From the NCBI GenBank assembly GCA_026419775.2, contig JAOPGA020001564.1, positions 1-36,197 of the forward strand: a DNA stretch of 36,197 bases. The letters run 5' to 3'. The stretch is from Acrasis kona. Lineage: Eukaryota; Heterolobosea; Eutetramitea; Acrasida; Acrasidae. A model generated the notes under the pieces. That model was not told the origin of the DNA, made no database searches, and was given only the letters and a program-made list of their open reading frames with translations. Made by a program: the position numbers and the translations under genes. Position 1 is the first letter of the stretch, and each line of letters opens with the position of its first letter. Below are positions 22,338 through 31,468 of the stretch, piece after piece.

Positions 22338-22950
22338 TCAACTTGACTTGGAATTGCTGCTAATCAGTTCATTAATTGATCGCATTGCATCATATGTGTA
22401 TGGCAAGTTTCTGCGACAATTTAAAAGAACATGGGATTGGTCCTCATGTTGCAAACAACACCTTGGGCATTTGGTGTTGATTATTTGATTCTTGTCATCC
22501 CAATACTGCATTTTAGAGAGTGTGCAGAGTTGATTGGAACGGAGACGGAGGAGGAAGATCTGTTTGGGTCGCGACATAAGGTAGCTGCCTAATAAAATCA
22601 CTTTCTCGTGACAGATTCACCTTTAAACCTCCAACAATGAGTAAATCATTGAACAAGGGCACCAATTCACCCCATGTGTTATTGACACCAATGATGCTCA
22701 ACTCATGAATCCTACACATTAGTGATATAACAAATACTATCTCAAACGCTGTACCCTCATCAACTGCTAGATTTGTATCAATCAGTCCATGAGATAATTG
22801 ACTTGGATGGCTATACAAATTGTTGTAAACCATACTACATAAAATGTTACTCTCTGAATTGAGAGATATATCTTTATCATAATTCTCACAACACACCATC
22901 AAAGCGTACCAAATCATTCTTGGAAACCCTCCAGTCCTCAATTTGACATT
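22338..22950 (-). mobile_element. LINE-like C-terminal region with Cys/His finger, decayed
   Basis: Two overlapping minus-strand frames. The downstream one (22338-22601) contains LLRLRSNQLCTL, then CPRCCLQHEDQSHVLLNC, a C-x2-C...H-x4-C knuckle of the zf-RVT type that ends many non-LTR reverse transcriptases. The upstream one (22513-22941) is helical and unassigned. No RT core is visible beside it. It may be the 3' part of the same LINE family as the RT remnant at 11575-13095, which lacks this end. Confidence 0.45.
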
Positions 22951-24117
22951 TTCAAGGAAAAATTAATAATCCTCTTGTTTCAGACCACGATCATACAAAA
23001 ACTCGATAATAGTCTTAATTTGTTGATTGCGCCTCACAACTGAGTCATTACATATTGGCGGATGTGATCAATTGAGAGAGATTTCAAATAGATTGCACAA
23101 TTTTGACTAGGTGAAACCGATTTCCCATCCCGTAAACTCAAGAATCCCAGTCCAATCAAGGCGAAGGCTGGGTCTTTTAACGTGCAAATGTGGTATACTT
23201 TCGGATGCCTCAATGTGGGGACCAGGAATTCCTAAAATTCATAAATGAAGATAATTGATCTTGTGGATTGTTTGGTCCAGGTTTCATTTTGGTGTAAGCT
23301 TCCATCTCGTCCCTATGGAATAAAAAGTTTACATGTGGGAATTGGTCGGTTAAGCACTTGACAACTCCATAGATTGTGTGGCCTTTACTTCCAAGTTCTA
23401 CTCGAATTTCAACTTCATCCAACGTTTCGAGCAGAAAATCAACCTCTTTAAAGTTTTAACAATGTGGCAAGTTCTAACATTGTGTCCAACTTCTTTCGCA
23501 CTTGTTTGTTGTGTTTGGTTCTCAACGGTATTCATTTCTTCATCGTCGTCACTATCATCGCCAAAGCCTTCGTTTTTGATAATACTTGCGACCATTTCGT
23601 CATCCACTTTAAGTGACAACTATTCGACCAACTTTACAAACAAGTTTCTAATTCTTAAGAAGATGTTTTGGTTCACATCGAAAAGACTGGGAATAAAATT
23701 GAAAAGCCGAGATTAGAACCTTCGACCTATGAAGTGTTGGATAGATAAACATCAGGTATTTACTACTCTGAGTTTTACTTCGGATTCGCGAAAATCACAA
23801 TTTTGGTTATAGGTCTAAAAATGCCTCTAAACTGAAGGGGCCTAAATAACTATACTGAAAATTGCAGGAGCAAAATTATCGGCAAAACCAATATCATGCG
23901 AGGAATGTCGAGACATTTAAGTTTAATGTAGTTTAAGTACCAAATACTAGTAGTTCAAATGAAATATTGGATTCTATTCTTAGCGAACTTAGGAGCTCCT
24001 TCTAAATCAATACAATGAACAAAGTTAAAAATAGACACTTGCCATGCAAGGCAAGTCTGGAGCAAAATAAATTCGAGTCTGTGACCTAATGAAATAAACA
24101 TATCAAAACTAAACAAA
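22951..24117. other. Unassigned degenerate region upstream of the secreted-protein gene
   Basis: Minus-strand open stretches at 23398-23619 (acidic, with DDSDDDEEMN) and 23210-23422 (EVEIRVELGSKGHTIYGVVK) overlap in different frames and look like one decayed coding region, probably another element. Family unknown. The last 170 bp before 24118 should hold the promoter of the next gene; no defined element seen. Confidence 0.3.
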
Positions 24118-24972
24118 ATGTTCAAGACACTAACACTACTTGCAATCATTGCATTAACACTGGCCCAACAAAACTATGACTGTTATCCAACAAGCACCGC
24201 TGATGGAAATTACTACTACGTATCCTTCCAAAAAGACTTGTACAAGTACAGCAAACACGATTTGAAACTTATTCAGAAGAAGACATATAATGTCAACTTG
24301 TGCGCCCCAGCAACCATTAGAGATGGAAATTTGATCTTTGCAGGAGATAACAGAAACTCCAACAGAAACAATATCAGAGCAATGGATCTTGCATTCTTGT
24401 CTACAGAAAGAGGTGAAGCACCTTATGGAGATACACCTGTTGGATCGGGCGCTCAATCACAAGTAGTCGTTATTGACAACAACATCCACACATTTGTAGC
24501 AAATAATGGATCGAACTACGTCTCTAAACGTTATTACACAAGTGAGGAAGAAGAGATTGTCAATTTACAATCCTACAGTGATCTTAGAGGAAACGTTCTC
24601 GTTGATCCTTATGTACCAGACAGAGTGCACGTGCTCACTCAAAGTTGCATGTACAGAGGATGTGATGCTTTGAAATATTACAGACTTCAATCGAAATACA
24701 ATGTCTTTAGAGGATCTGCTGGTGTGTTGTTAAACAACACTTTCGGATCAGGATGCCCAGTACAACCTTCAGGATGTGGAGTCCCAGTTTTATTGAGCTT
24801 CAGACTATCTAACGATGTTGCAAACTGGGTCTGGTCCATTGCAACTGATGATGGATACAAGGTCTATCTTGAAAACTATGATGCCAAATGTAACACAAAG
24901 AAACAAGTCCTACTTGGAGAGAGTTTGGCAGCTGCTCCTCGTTGCACTAACTGGGCAACCCCAAGCAACTAA
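24118..24972 (+). CDS. Secreted protein of unknown function
   Basis: 284 residues beginning with a clear signal peptide (MFKTLTLLAIIALTLAQQ; likely cut after about residue 16). The mature part is rich in Tyr, Asn and Asp with short beta-strand-like repeats and about ten cysteines, several in pairs spaced for disulfides (CMYRGC, CPVQPSGC). This is consistent with an extracellular or lysosomal beta-rich fold such as a propeller fragment. I do not recognise the family. An aataaa lies 8 bp after the stop. It converges on the nitronate monooxygenase gene with 110 bp between stops. Confidence 0.8.
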   Translation: MFKTLTLLAIIALTLAQQNYDCYPTSTADGNYYYVSFQKDLYKYSKHDLKLIQKKTYNVNLCAPATIRDGNLIFAGDNRNSNRNNIRAMDLAFLSTERGEAPYGDTPVGSGAQSQVVVIDNNIHTFVANNGSNYVSKRYYTSEEEEIVNLQSYSDLRGNVLVDPYVPDRVHVLTQSCMYRGCDALKYYRLQSKYNVFRGSAGVLLNNTFGSGCPVQPSGCGVPVLLSFRLSNDVANWVWSIATDDGYKVYLENYDAKCNTKKQVLLGESLAAAPRCTNWATPSN

Positions 24973-25082
24973 ATATTGAATAAACAATCATTGCAGATAA
25001 ATTTTTTTATTTATAATTGGATCCGATCGATGTTGTAAGAAAACTTTGGTTGTCCGTGAAGCATGCTTTGGTGATGTTGAGC

Positions 25083-26177
25083 TCAATGCTTGTTTGGTAC
25101 ATTATCAAAAAGATCCTTTATGAGATCTTCAGCACTACCAGTCCATAGGGTCCCTTCTCCTGTTCCCGACCACAATGACAAATAGTCTTCGCTATCGTTC
25201 TGAACAGATGCATTCCTTAAGAATCTAGTCAAAGTATTTTGGGCAGGAAACGATAAAATGTTTTTAGTTTTCATTTCGTTTAAGAATTTATTTTTTATAC
25301 CTCTAGCAATGCGACCAGAAAAGACACGAGTGAGTTCGGTATCTCTACTCTCTTTTGATAAGGCCCTTCTATAAGGAGCAGAAGTACCGGCTTCAGTGCA
25401 AGTTAGAAATGCAGTACCCATCTGTACCGCGGAAGCACCTGCATTAAGCATCTTTTTAATGTGATTTGAATTCATAATGCCTCCCGCTGCAATTAAAGGA
25501 ACCTTACACAACATCTTATTTTTTAAGCAGTCATTTAAAAGATTAAATGTTGAAATTTGTGGGTCTTCTGCCTGGACATCAAATATTCCTCTATGCCCCC
25601 CAGCTTCTACTCCTTGAAGAACTATGGCATCTACATTATTTTTACAAAGAAGGATAGCCTCATCAACTGTTGTAGCCGTCCCAACAACCAGGATGCCTTC
25701 ATCATGTGCTTTTTTTATGTATTCTTTGGGTAATAGACCAAAACAAAAAGAGAATACAGATGGACGTGCGTCTAATACGGCCTCTACTTGTTGATCAAAA
25801 TCATGATCAAATGGACCCTGAATGTCCGGAATCTTTACATGCAATTGCTGTTCATAAGGTTTTAATTCTTCTTTGGCAATGTGAATTTGATTTGGTGTTG
25901 GATCTTTAGTGTTACTAGGAACAAACAAATTTATAGCAAATGGCTTTTGAGTATTTTTCTTGACTTCATCTGCGGCAATTTTAATCTGGTTCGGTGTTAG
26001 GTATGCCGCACCAATTGATCCAAGTGCTCCTGTGTTACTTGAGATTGCAGTAAGTTTAGGTGTAGAAGGTCCCCCTGCCATTGGGGCTACAATCAATGGA
26101 TACCGAAGGCCTAATCTCGTTAGTGACATACAAAAATTTTTGATTAAAGTTTTTGTAATCAATCTTGACCTCACCAT
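25083..26177 (-). CDS. Nitronate monooxygenase (2-nitropropane dioxygenase family)
   Basis: 364 residues from the ATG at 26177. The frame stays open for 95 more codons upstream, but those lie antisense to the neighbouring methyltransferase gene and have no family features. The family is an FMN-dependent TIM barrel that oxidises nitronates such as propionate-3-nitronate. Visible motifs: YPLIVAPMAGG near the N-terminus (27-36), the LQGVEAGGHRG loop (188-197) with the conserved His, the phosphate-binding PLIAAGGI (227-234), and GASAVQMGTAFL (247-258). Length is usual for class I/II enzymes. A second start at Met17 (MSLTRLG) would also keep the whole barrel; the short basic N-terminus could be a targeting sequence. 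The gene is divergent from the methyltransferase. Confidence 0.9.
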   Translation of the reverse strand: MVRSRLITKTLIKNFCMSLTRLGLRYPLIVAPMAGGPSTPKLTAISSNTGALGSIGAAYLTPNQIKIAADEVKKNTQKPFAINLFVPSNTKDPTPNQIHIAKEELKPYEQQLHVKIPDIQGPFDHDFDQQVEAVLDARPSVFSFCFGLLPKEYIKKAHDEGILVVGTATTVDEAILLCKNNVDAIVLQGVEAGGHRGIFDVQAEDPQISTFNLLNDCLKNKMLCKVPLIAAGGIMNSNHIKKMLNAGASAVQMGTAFLTCTEAGTSAPYRRALSKESRDTELTRVFSGRIARGIKNKFLNEMKTKNILSFPAQNTLTRFLRNASVQNDSEDYLSLWSGTGEGTLWTGSAEDLIKDLFDNVPNKH

Positions 26178-26259
26178 TTCAACAATGACTTCAATATTGA
26201 ACCAGGTATTATAAAAGACTGGGTGATTGCTCACCCTTAGAAACAAAAACAAAAAAAAC
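26178..26259. promoter_or_regulatory. Short divergent intergenic promoter (82 bp)
   Basis: Separates the ATGs of the nitronate monooxygenase (-) and the methyltransferase (+). It contains gggtgattgctcaccc (26220-26235), an inverted repeat gggtga/tcaccc around a 4-bp centre, which is a candidate regulator site. Shared regulation is an inference from geometry. Confidence 0.45.
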
Positions 26260-27078
26260 ATGTCCCACCCAAACTTATCAGATGACACTTTCACAAACCT
26301 CGCTAAGAAATACAACAAACACACAGGCGGCGCCACTCGAGAGGTTGGTAGATTTACAGTATCCATCGCCCCTACTCTATCAACATCGTCAGTTGTTCTT
26401 GACAATGCGTGCGGTACTGGTATAATAGCAGAGGAAGTCATGAAGATTTGCCAAGGGGCCACCGTTCATGCAGTAGATTTTAGCGAGGGAATGGTCGAAG
26501 TAGCAAAAGGCGTTGTTTCTGAAAACAACTGGAGCTCCGTTACCGTACAAAAAATGGATGGTCACAATCTTGCTTTTGAGGACAATACCTTTACTCACTC
26601 AATAAGCAACTTTGGTCTTTTCTTGTTTCCAGATTCTGTAAAAGGCCTTCAAGAGGCGAAAAGGACCTTGAAGCCTGATGGATGGATTGCGGTTACATCT
26701 TGGTTCGTTGTAGGGTGGTACCCAGTGGCACAAACTTCTCTCAAAAGAGCAAAAGACATCCACTTTGAGATGCCACCATTGTTTTCCAATTGGAACACGA
26801 AGGAAGCTGCCAGCCAACAACTTTTAAAAGCGGGATTCCGTAACGTTCAATCTGAAGAATGTAAAGCATACCTTCGCTTCCAAACAATTGATGAACATGT
26901 TGAGTCCATTAGCACATTTTTACCAAACATGGTACCTGCTTTGAAGTCATGGTCTACAGAGGAGCAATCTGCATTCAAAGTGGTTTTGAAGGAGGAGTTA
27001 GAAAAAGCCGTTGCAAGAGATGAAAATAATAATTATACATTGCCAATGTTCGCCTATGTGACACACGGAGTTAAATAA
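26260..27078 (+). CDS. SAM-dependent methyltransferase (class I)
   Basis: 272 residues from the ATG at 26260; the frame is open a little further upstream but without another ATG. Motif I VVLDNACGTGI is at 46-56, followed by AVDFSEGMVEVAK (motif II), MDGHNLAFEDNTFTHSISNF (motif III/IV) and LKPDGWIAVTSW (motif VI region). This is the Methyltransf_11/25 fold. The LDNACGTG form is common in fungal and protist secondary-metabolism or lipid methyltransferases; the substrate cannot be read from sequence. It shares an 82-bp spacer with nitronate monooxygenase. Its stop is 47 bp from that of the convergent C2 gene. Confidence 0.88.
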   Translation: MSHPNLSDDTFTNLAKKYNKHTGGATREVGRFTVSIAPTLSTSSVVLDNACGTGIIAEEVMKICQGATVHAVDFSEGMVEVAKGVVSENNWSSVTVQKMDGHNLAFEDNTFTHSISNFGLFLFPDSVKGLQEAKRTLKPDGWIAVTSWFVVGWYPVAQTSLKRAKDIHFEMPPLFSNWNTKEAASQQLLKAGFRNVQSEECKAYLRFQTIDEHVESISTFLPNMVPALKSWSTEEQSAFKVVLKEELEKAVARDENNNYTLPMFAYVTHGVK

Positions 27079-27125
27079 ACATTTTTTTAAAATGAAGTAT
27101 TTCACATTTATTTCGAACGTTCTGA

Positions 27126-27691
27126 TTATAATGCAGCTGAACATTTTTTATGGTTATGAACAGTCAATCGAACGTAGATTGATCCTTGTGGCTGGATAAT
27201 AAGAACATGAGGAACGGTGACACCTGAGACTGTTTTAGAAATATCAAGTTCAAGTGAAGATGTTCCACACAAGTCATCCTTGCTAAACTTGTCCTAAGGA
27301 TTGTTAAAACAAGTAATTAATTTGTGAATCGACAAACCCAGTCCATCACCTCAAAATTGATTTTTGCTACATCTTCAACTTCATGGAGTGATATAAATAA
27401 AGCTTGATAGAATACTGGATTCAAGCTCTTCATTATGGTTTGAGATCTAACACTCTCATTTCCAATCGAAATATTTACGTATGGATCCTAGAAATGATTA
27501 AAAAAATTCAAAAATGCTCTTACAGACAATCCATTAACATCACTACTCGCTATTCCATCAGCCCTTTCTAAGAAAACCTCTAAAAATGGACCAGTATTAT
27601 CTTTCCCTTGTTTCTCCAAATACTGAGAGCGATAAACCGTCTTTGAGTTGTCTGTCATTTGATGAAAAGAAGATCTTCGCCCATCTGACAA
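27126..27691 (-). CDS. C2-domain protein, three exons
   Basis: Exons 27524-27691, 27338-27487 and 27126-27293 give 161 residues. The 36-nt intron (27488-27523, GTAAGA...CTAG) and the 44-nt intron (27294-27337, GTTTGT...TTAG) are supported by the C2 fold they restore: LEVFLERADGIASSDVNGLS joins DPYVNISIG, then SLNPVFYQA, and INFEVMDW joins DKFSKDDLCG. The Ca2+-loop aspartates are present (DVNGLSD, VMDWD, SKDD), so calcium-dependent phospholipid binding in signalling or membrane traffic is likely. The protein is essentially one C2 domain with a short tail and no enzyme domain, like copine or synaptotagmin C2 modules. An earlier GT donor at intron 2 would also keep the frame but lose the VMDW strand. 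Confidence 0.85.
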
Positions 27692-28595
27692 GGTGTGTCA
27701 ATCAAAAATTTCATTCATCCATCTTTACAAAAATATTTTATCCACCCGATTTATCCTAGGAACGAAAATATGAAACAAGGTCGTGCTCGCATGTGGACCA
27801 TTCCAGCTCGACTAGAAGATACTACAATTCAAAACCATTGCCTCTACGCATAACTTTGCAATGGAGCTCGAGATACATCGACAACAATCAAAATAATTAT
27901 AGACCATTATGAGAGTATTCCCCACATCTATCAAAACGGATTTACTCGTTTTTTAATCTAACCGATTTAAAATTCACTTCCAAAGATTCATTTCGTAAAG
28001 TTCTTCTGCATTACGTGAGTAGAACTCATCACGGAGTTTGATATTTTCGATACTCACACAACACGATCATTCAACCCACAATTAATTAATACGTTCATTC
28101 TCTCACATTGTGATTCTAAATATAATATTACAACATTATTCGCATTCATTCATCGAGTTTGATTCGAATCATTTCAATACTCCATGTGCTATCTGCCTCT
28201 ATCATCGTGCGACGTGAGTACTTTTTGTTTAGGCCGTTGAAAACACTGGTCTTACGTTAGCGGAGGAGGGACTAATATACTTTTTTGATTTGCGAGAGTT
28301 TTCAAATTTTTTCGACCTACTGGATGTTTATTGAACTCCTTATGGTGGTGTGGAATCGGCGTGGTATCAATTCTTTTTTGTATCTGAACGAAATTTTTTA
28401 CTTTTTGTGTCCGACGATTGAAGAGGTTTCAAAATATATTAGGTTTATGCGCCGACCTTATTTAGTATAGATCTTTTTGATTTTGGCATTTTAGCAATTT
28501 AGGAAAGATATACCAACTTTCTGGGATCCAACAGAATCAAATAAACAATAAAAGAACCTTTTTGTTCGTTTTTCACAAGTGCTGAAACAAAAATA
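27692..28595. other. Intergenic region upstream of the small coiled-coil gene
   Basis: AT-rich. An open stretch at 28285-28470 (hydrophobic, W/Y/F-rich, 61 codons) and a 27-codon ORF near 27770 show no family features and no splice partners I can support. No RNA gene or repeat seen. Confidence 0.35.
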
Positions 28596-28997
28596 ATGTC
28601 CCAACAAACGCCGAACCAGAATATGCTACCCAATAACTTGTACACTTACGAAGATATGAGAGTGTCGGTCATGACTCTTATGGAGGAGGTTAATAAGCAG
28701 AACAGGAGATTTGAAGCACTTTCGTTAGAGAACAACAGGCTCTTGATGATGTTGTCCCCCAGGACCAGTCAAACCAACGCATCACAAAATGTTCAGCCTG
28801 TTATAACGAAGAGCTCTTCTACCAACTCGCTACAAACACAAGGTGAGATGAGCGAACAAGATCAAGTCATAATAACACATCGCCTGCAAACAACAAAAAT
28901 TATGAACGTAAGGCAGTACAAGGCAAGTTCACTTAAAAGAAGTTTGTCAGACGGAAAGCCCTCGCCTCAGAAGAAAGTGTCATTTTCTAACGTCTAA
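28596..28997 (+). CDS. Small hypothetical protein with coiled coil and KKVSF motif
   Basis: 133 residues, Gln/Asn/Ser-rich. Residues about 20-52 (VMTLMEEVNKQNRRFEALSL and on) form a short amphipathic coiled coil. The C-terminal part is basic and Ser-rich and ends SPQKKVSFSNV, where KKVSF fits the [RK]VxF docking consensus for protein phosphatase 1 and SP sites suggest proline-directed phosphorylation. No family recognised. Its compact single-exon frame with a clean start and stop in AT-rich DNA supports a real gene. Confidence 0.6.
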   Translation: MSQQTPNQNMLPNNLYTYEDMRVSVMTLMEEVNKQNRRFEALSLENNRLLMMLSPRTSQTNASQNVQPVITKSSSTNSLQTQGEMSEQDQVIITHRLQTTKIMNVRQYKASSLKRSLSDGKPSPQKKVSFSNV

Positions 28998-29680
28998 ATC
29001 ATGTTTATAGTTAACAACGGCCTAAACAAACACAAAAATAGTATCAAAAGGTTGGAAGCATTAAGATCCCTTTCACAGTAAAATACATTTTATAAAAACA
29101 CTGTCCATAACACTTGTTGCCTCACCAAGAGAGTTGATCCTATTTTGGTCTTTCCAGTAGTTTCAATTTTAATTTACAATCTAGAGATTGAGTCAACTCA
29201 TACATCGTGTGAGCTAATGAATAGAACGGTGGTCAAGAACATTTTTAAATAGCGCGCACAGCCGTCTATAATTAATGTGGCAAGAGAAATAAACATTTCG
29301 TATGGCACGTCGTTGATTACGGATAAAGCACCTGTTCATATCAAAGATTTCGGAAATTTGATCATAAACTCATCATAGATGATTATTAGAGATAAAAAAT
29401 TTAGATTTAAATCGGTGCACCGATTGAGTTCTCTCCCGCCATGTTTTTCCTTCTAAAATATTTAACAGGCACAGTATCTACTTCAAGATAGCCATGTTTA
29501 ATGAGTGATTTAAAGACAATATTCTTCTTGTTACAAATTGACTTCATATAAAGTTCCAATAAAAAGAACTTACAAGTTGTGTAAACTCTGAATTTGATTC
29601 TGGAACTCGGTATGGAATAAAAGAGAAATGGATTGTGCACGAAAATAATACAAACAACAACTCAATTGCAAATACACATA
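28998..29680. other. Intergenic region upstream of the MJ1316-domain gene
   Basis: AT-rich; a 77-codon minus-strand open frame at 29407-29640 lacks an ATG-initiated conserved domain and is probably chance. No RNA gene seen. Confidence 0.35.
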
Positions 29681-30010
29681 ATGACGGCAATACAGAACAC
29701 AAAAGGCACCAAACAAAAGAAGAACAGAAAGACTATTGAGGAGGAATCAAAGAAAGTGAAGCTCAATACCTCCGAGTCAATCATAAATAGATTGAGATGG
29801 GATTCTTCTTTACCTTCCCAAGACTTTGTGATTGGATATCTTGACAGATTTTTAGGAATAATGGAGTCGACACTTGAGACACATGAATTTAGTGAGATAC
29901 CCTTCCATAGAATATATTACTTTAAATACAACGGTCAGAAGGTGTGGGATAGGGATACAAGAGTAGATAACATTAGTAATGGAGCAATTTACAGCATGAT
30001 AGTGCAGTAG
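29681..30010 (+). CDS. MJ1316 (DUF504)-type RNA end-recognition domain protein
   Basis: 109 residues from the ATG at 29681. After a basic tail (KGTKQKKNRKT) the rest matches the MJ1316 domain: IINRLRWD, VIGYLDRFLGIMEST, IPFHRIYYFKYNGQKVWDRD and TRVD. The domain is found alone in archaea and fused to RNA ligase/phosphodiesterase or other RNA-repair domains in eukaryotes (for example LENG9). It has been proposed to recognise cyclic-phosphate RNA ends; biochemical proof is limited. Here it stands alone, archaeal-style. An open frame upstream of the ATG starts only at TTG. Confidence 0.78.
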   Translation: MTAIQNTKGTKQKKNRKTIEEESKKVKLNTSESIINRLRWDSSLPSQDFVIGYLDRFLGIMESTLETHEFSEIPFHRIYYFKYNGQKVWDRDTRVDNISNGAIYSMIVQ

Positions 30011-30205
30011 GTTACACTGTTGTAACAAAAGGCATATAAATTATGTGTACATACTACGAGGTACAGCTTGAAATGATCTAAGCACTTGTAAATAAATTCT
30101 TTATTCAAAAATTGATTCGAACCACAAAACTACTCCACGGTTGACAAGCAATCGGATATAGATAAGAGGATATTACAGACATGAAGGATGAATAAAAATT
30201 TATAA

Positions 30206-31282
30206 TTACCCAAGAACCGCATTATATAGTTCCATTCTTCTATTTTTGAACTCTTCTGATGTCTTTAAAGCATTTGATATGATGCGTGTGTCGTTCCAAA
30301 CCTCCTCAGTCAGAGCCTTCCAAGCACTTTTCAACCAAAAATCAACAGTAAAAGTGTCGGTTTCCATTAGCAACACATCGGTTTGATGCTTTTGAATGTC
30401 AATAGAGGATTGCGAACTAGACACAACAAACACCAAGTCCCTAATAACACCATCATTCAAATCATTTCTTACAAAAACATTGTTAAAGTTACCAACAAGA
30501 GATTCTTTTGGTTTCAAAATAATTTTGGAAGAATTAGATTTAGAATGAATAACCGGAAGGGTCATCGTTGAGAGATGTTCTCGGGTAGATTCTTCATAAA
30601 TGTACAAAATGAAATTTTCAAGAAAGTGGGTGTGGTCATAGAATGGGGTTTTGATGTTCCAAACGCCCTCATTAACAAGAGAAATTTTTATACTAAAGTC
30701 ATCAAAGTTTTTCATCTTTTCTACTTTGATGTAACATTTCAAATTATTTCTTTGGTTATAAATGTTTTGTTCTGCCGCCTTTAGAACATTTTTTGTGTCC
30801 TTGATTTTAAGAGACTCCACGATAACATTTTTACCATAATAATCTAGGCACCCTTGCTTTCCGTTATTTAATTTGAGCCGCCGAGCCAAAGACTCCCAGG
30901 GACTTGGTTCCGAGTAGTTAATTATAAAGTAGAACCGCGTGTCCGTGAGGCTAAGGCTGAGAAGAGATTCAATGGAAAGGTATTCTATTATTTTCCTAAT
31001 GATTTTTGAATCCTTTAAAATGCCCCCGAGTGTCGCGCCATATGGATCCTCATCCTGAGTATTTTCCAAAAAAACCAATGTGTTTGGGGATAGTATGTAG
31101 TCTCCGAAAATATGTCCAATGCGTTTATGATCCAGTAACAACTCCTTATTCATCCATAATTTTTGTTTTAGGGGTGCGATCTTTGTTTTCTGATAAATTT
31201 TTCGTTTTAAGCCTGAGATTGTTTCTGTTTTTTCGAAGTCATCTATATCAATGATTTCACCATGTTGCTGCCTCACTCTCAT
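30206..31282 (-). CDS. Ubiquitin-like plus F-box protein
   Basis: 358 residues from the ATG at 31282. Residues 1-75 form a ubiquitin-like fold (MRVRQQHGEIIDID at the first hairpin, ISGLKRKIYQKTKI helix, KQKLWMNKELLLDHKRIG, TLVFLEN). Residues about 85-130 resemble an F-box (IIRKIIEYLSIESLLSLSLT, then PWESLARRLK). The C-terminal 220 residues are a mixed alpha/beta region that I do not recognise and may bind substrate. F-box proteins connect targets to SCF ubiquitin ligases through Skp1. The N-terminal Ubl could contact the proteasome or the ligase itself. It lacks the C-terminal GG of a processed ubiquitin. It converges on the MJ1316 gene with 195 bp between stops. Confidence 0.7.
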   Translation of the reverse strand: MRVRQQHGEIIDIDDFEKTETISGLKRKIYQKTKIAPLKQKLWMNKELLLDHKRIGHIFGDYILSPNTLVFLENTQDEDPYGATLGGILKDSKIIRKIIEYLSIESLLSLSLTDTRFYFIINYSEPSPWESLARRLKLNNGKQGCLDYYGKNVIVESLKIKDTKNVLKAAEQNIYNQRNNLKCYIKVEKMKNFDDFSIKISLVNEGVWNIKTPFYDHTHFLENFILYIYEESTREHLSTMTLPVIHSKSNSSKIILKPKESLVGNFNNVFVRNDLNDGVIRDLVFVVSSSQSSIDIQKHQTDVLLMETDTFTVDFWLKSAWKALTEEVWNDTRIISNALKTSEEFKNRRMELYNAVLG

Positions 31283-31468
31283 TGTTTCTGCTTGTTGCAA
31301 ACGGACTTTACAATATGATTTCAGTTACGTTCAGGACTTTTCTACATTTGTGGACATGATTTTAGACTCACCCTGAACACACAAAACATCTTCGAACTAT
31401 CTTGTGATCCGAATTATATAACAATAAAAGAAAGATGAAAAATGTACATTGAATAAATTTATTTGGTG

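Noticed and set aside
23700-23790. tRNA-like B-box (ggttctaatct on the minus strand)
   Set aside because: No matching acceptor, D-arm or anticodon stem could be drawn.
26178-26462. 95-residue N-terminal extension of nitronate monooxygenase
   Set aside because: Antisense to the methyltransferase gene and absent from the family; the ATG at 26177 begins at the expected place.
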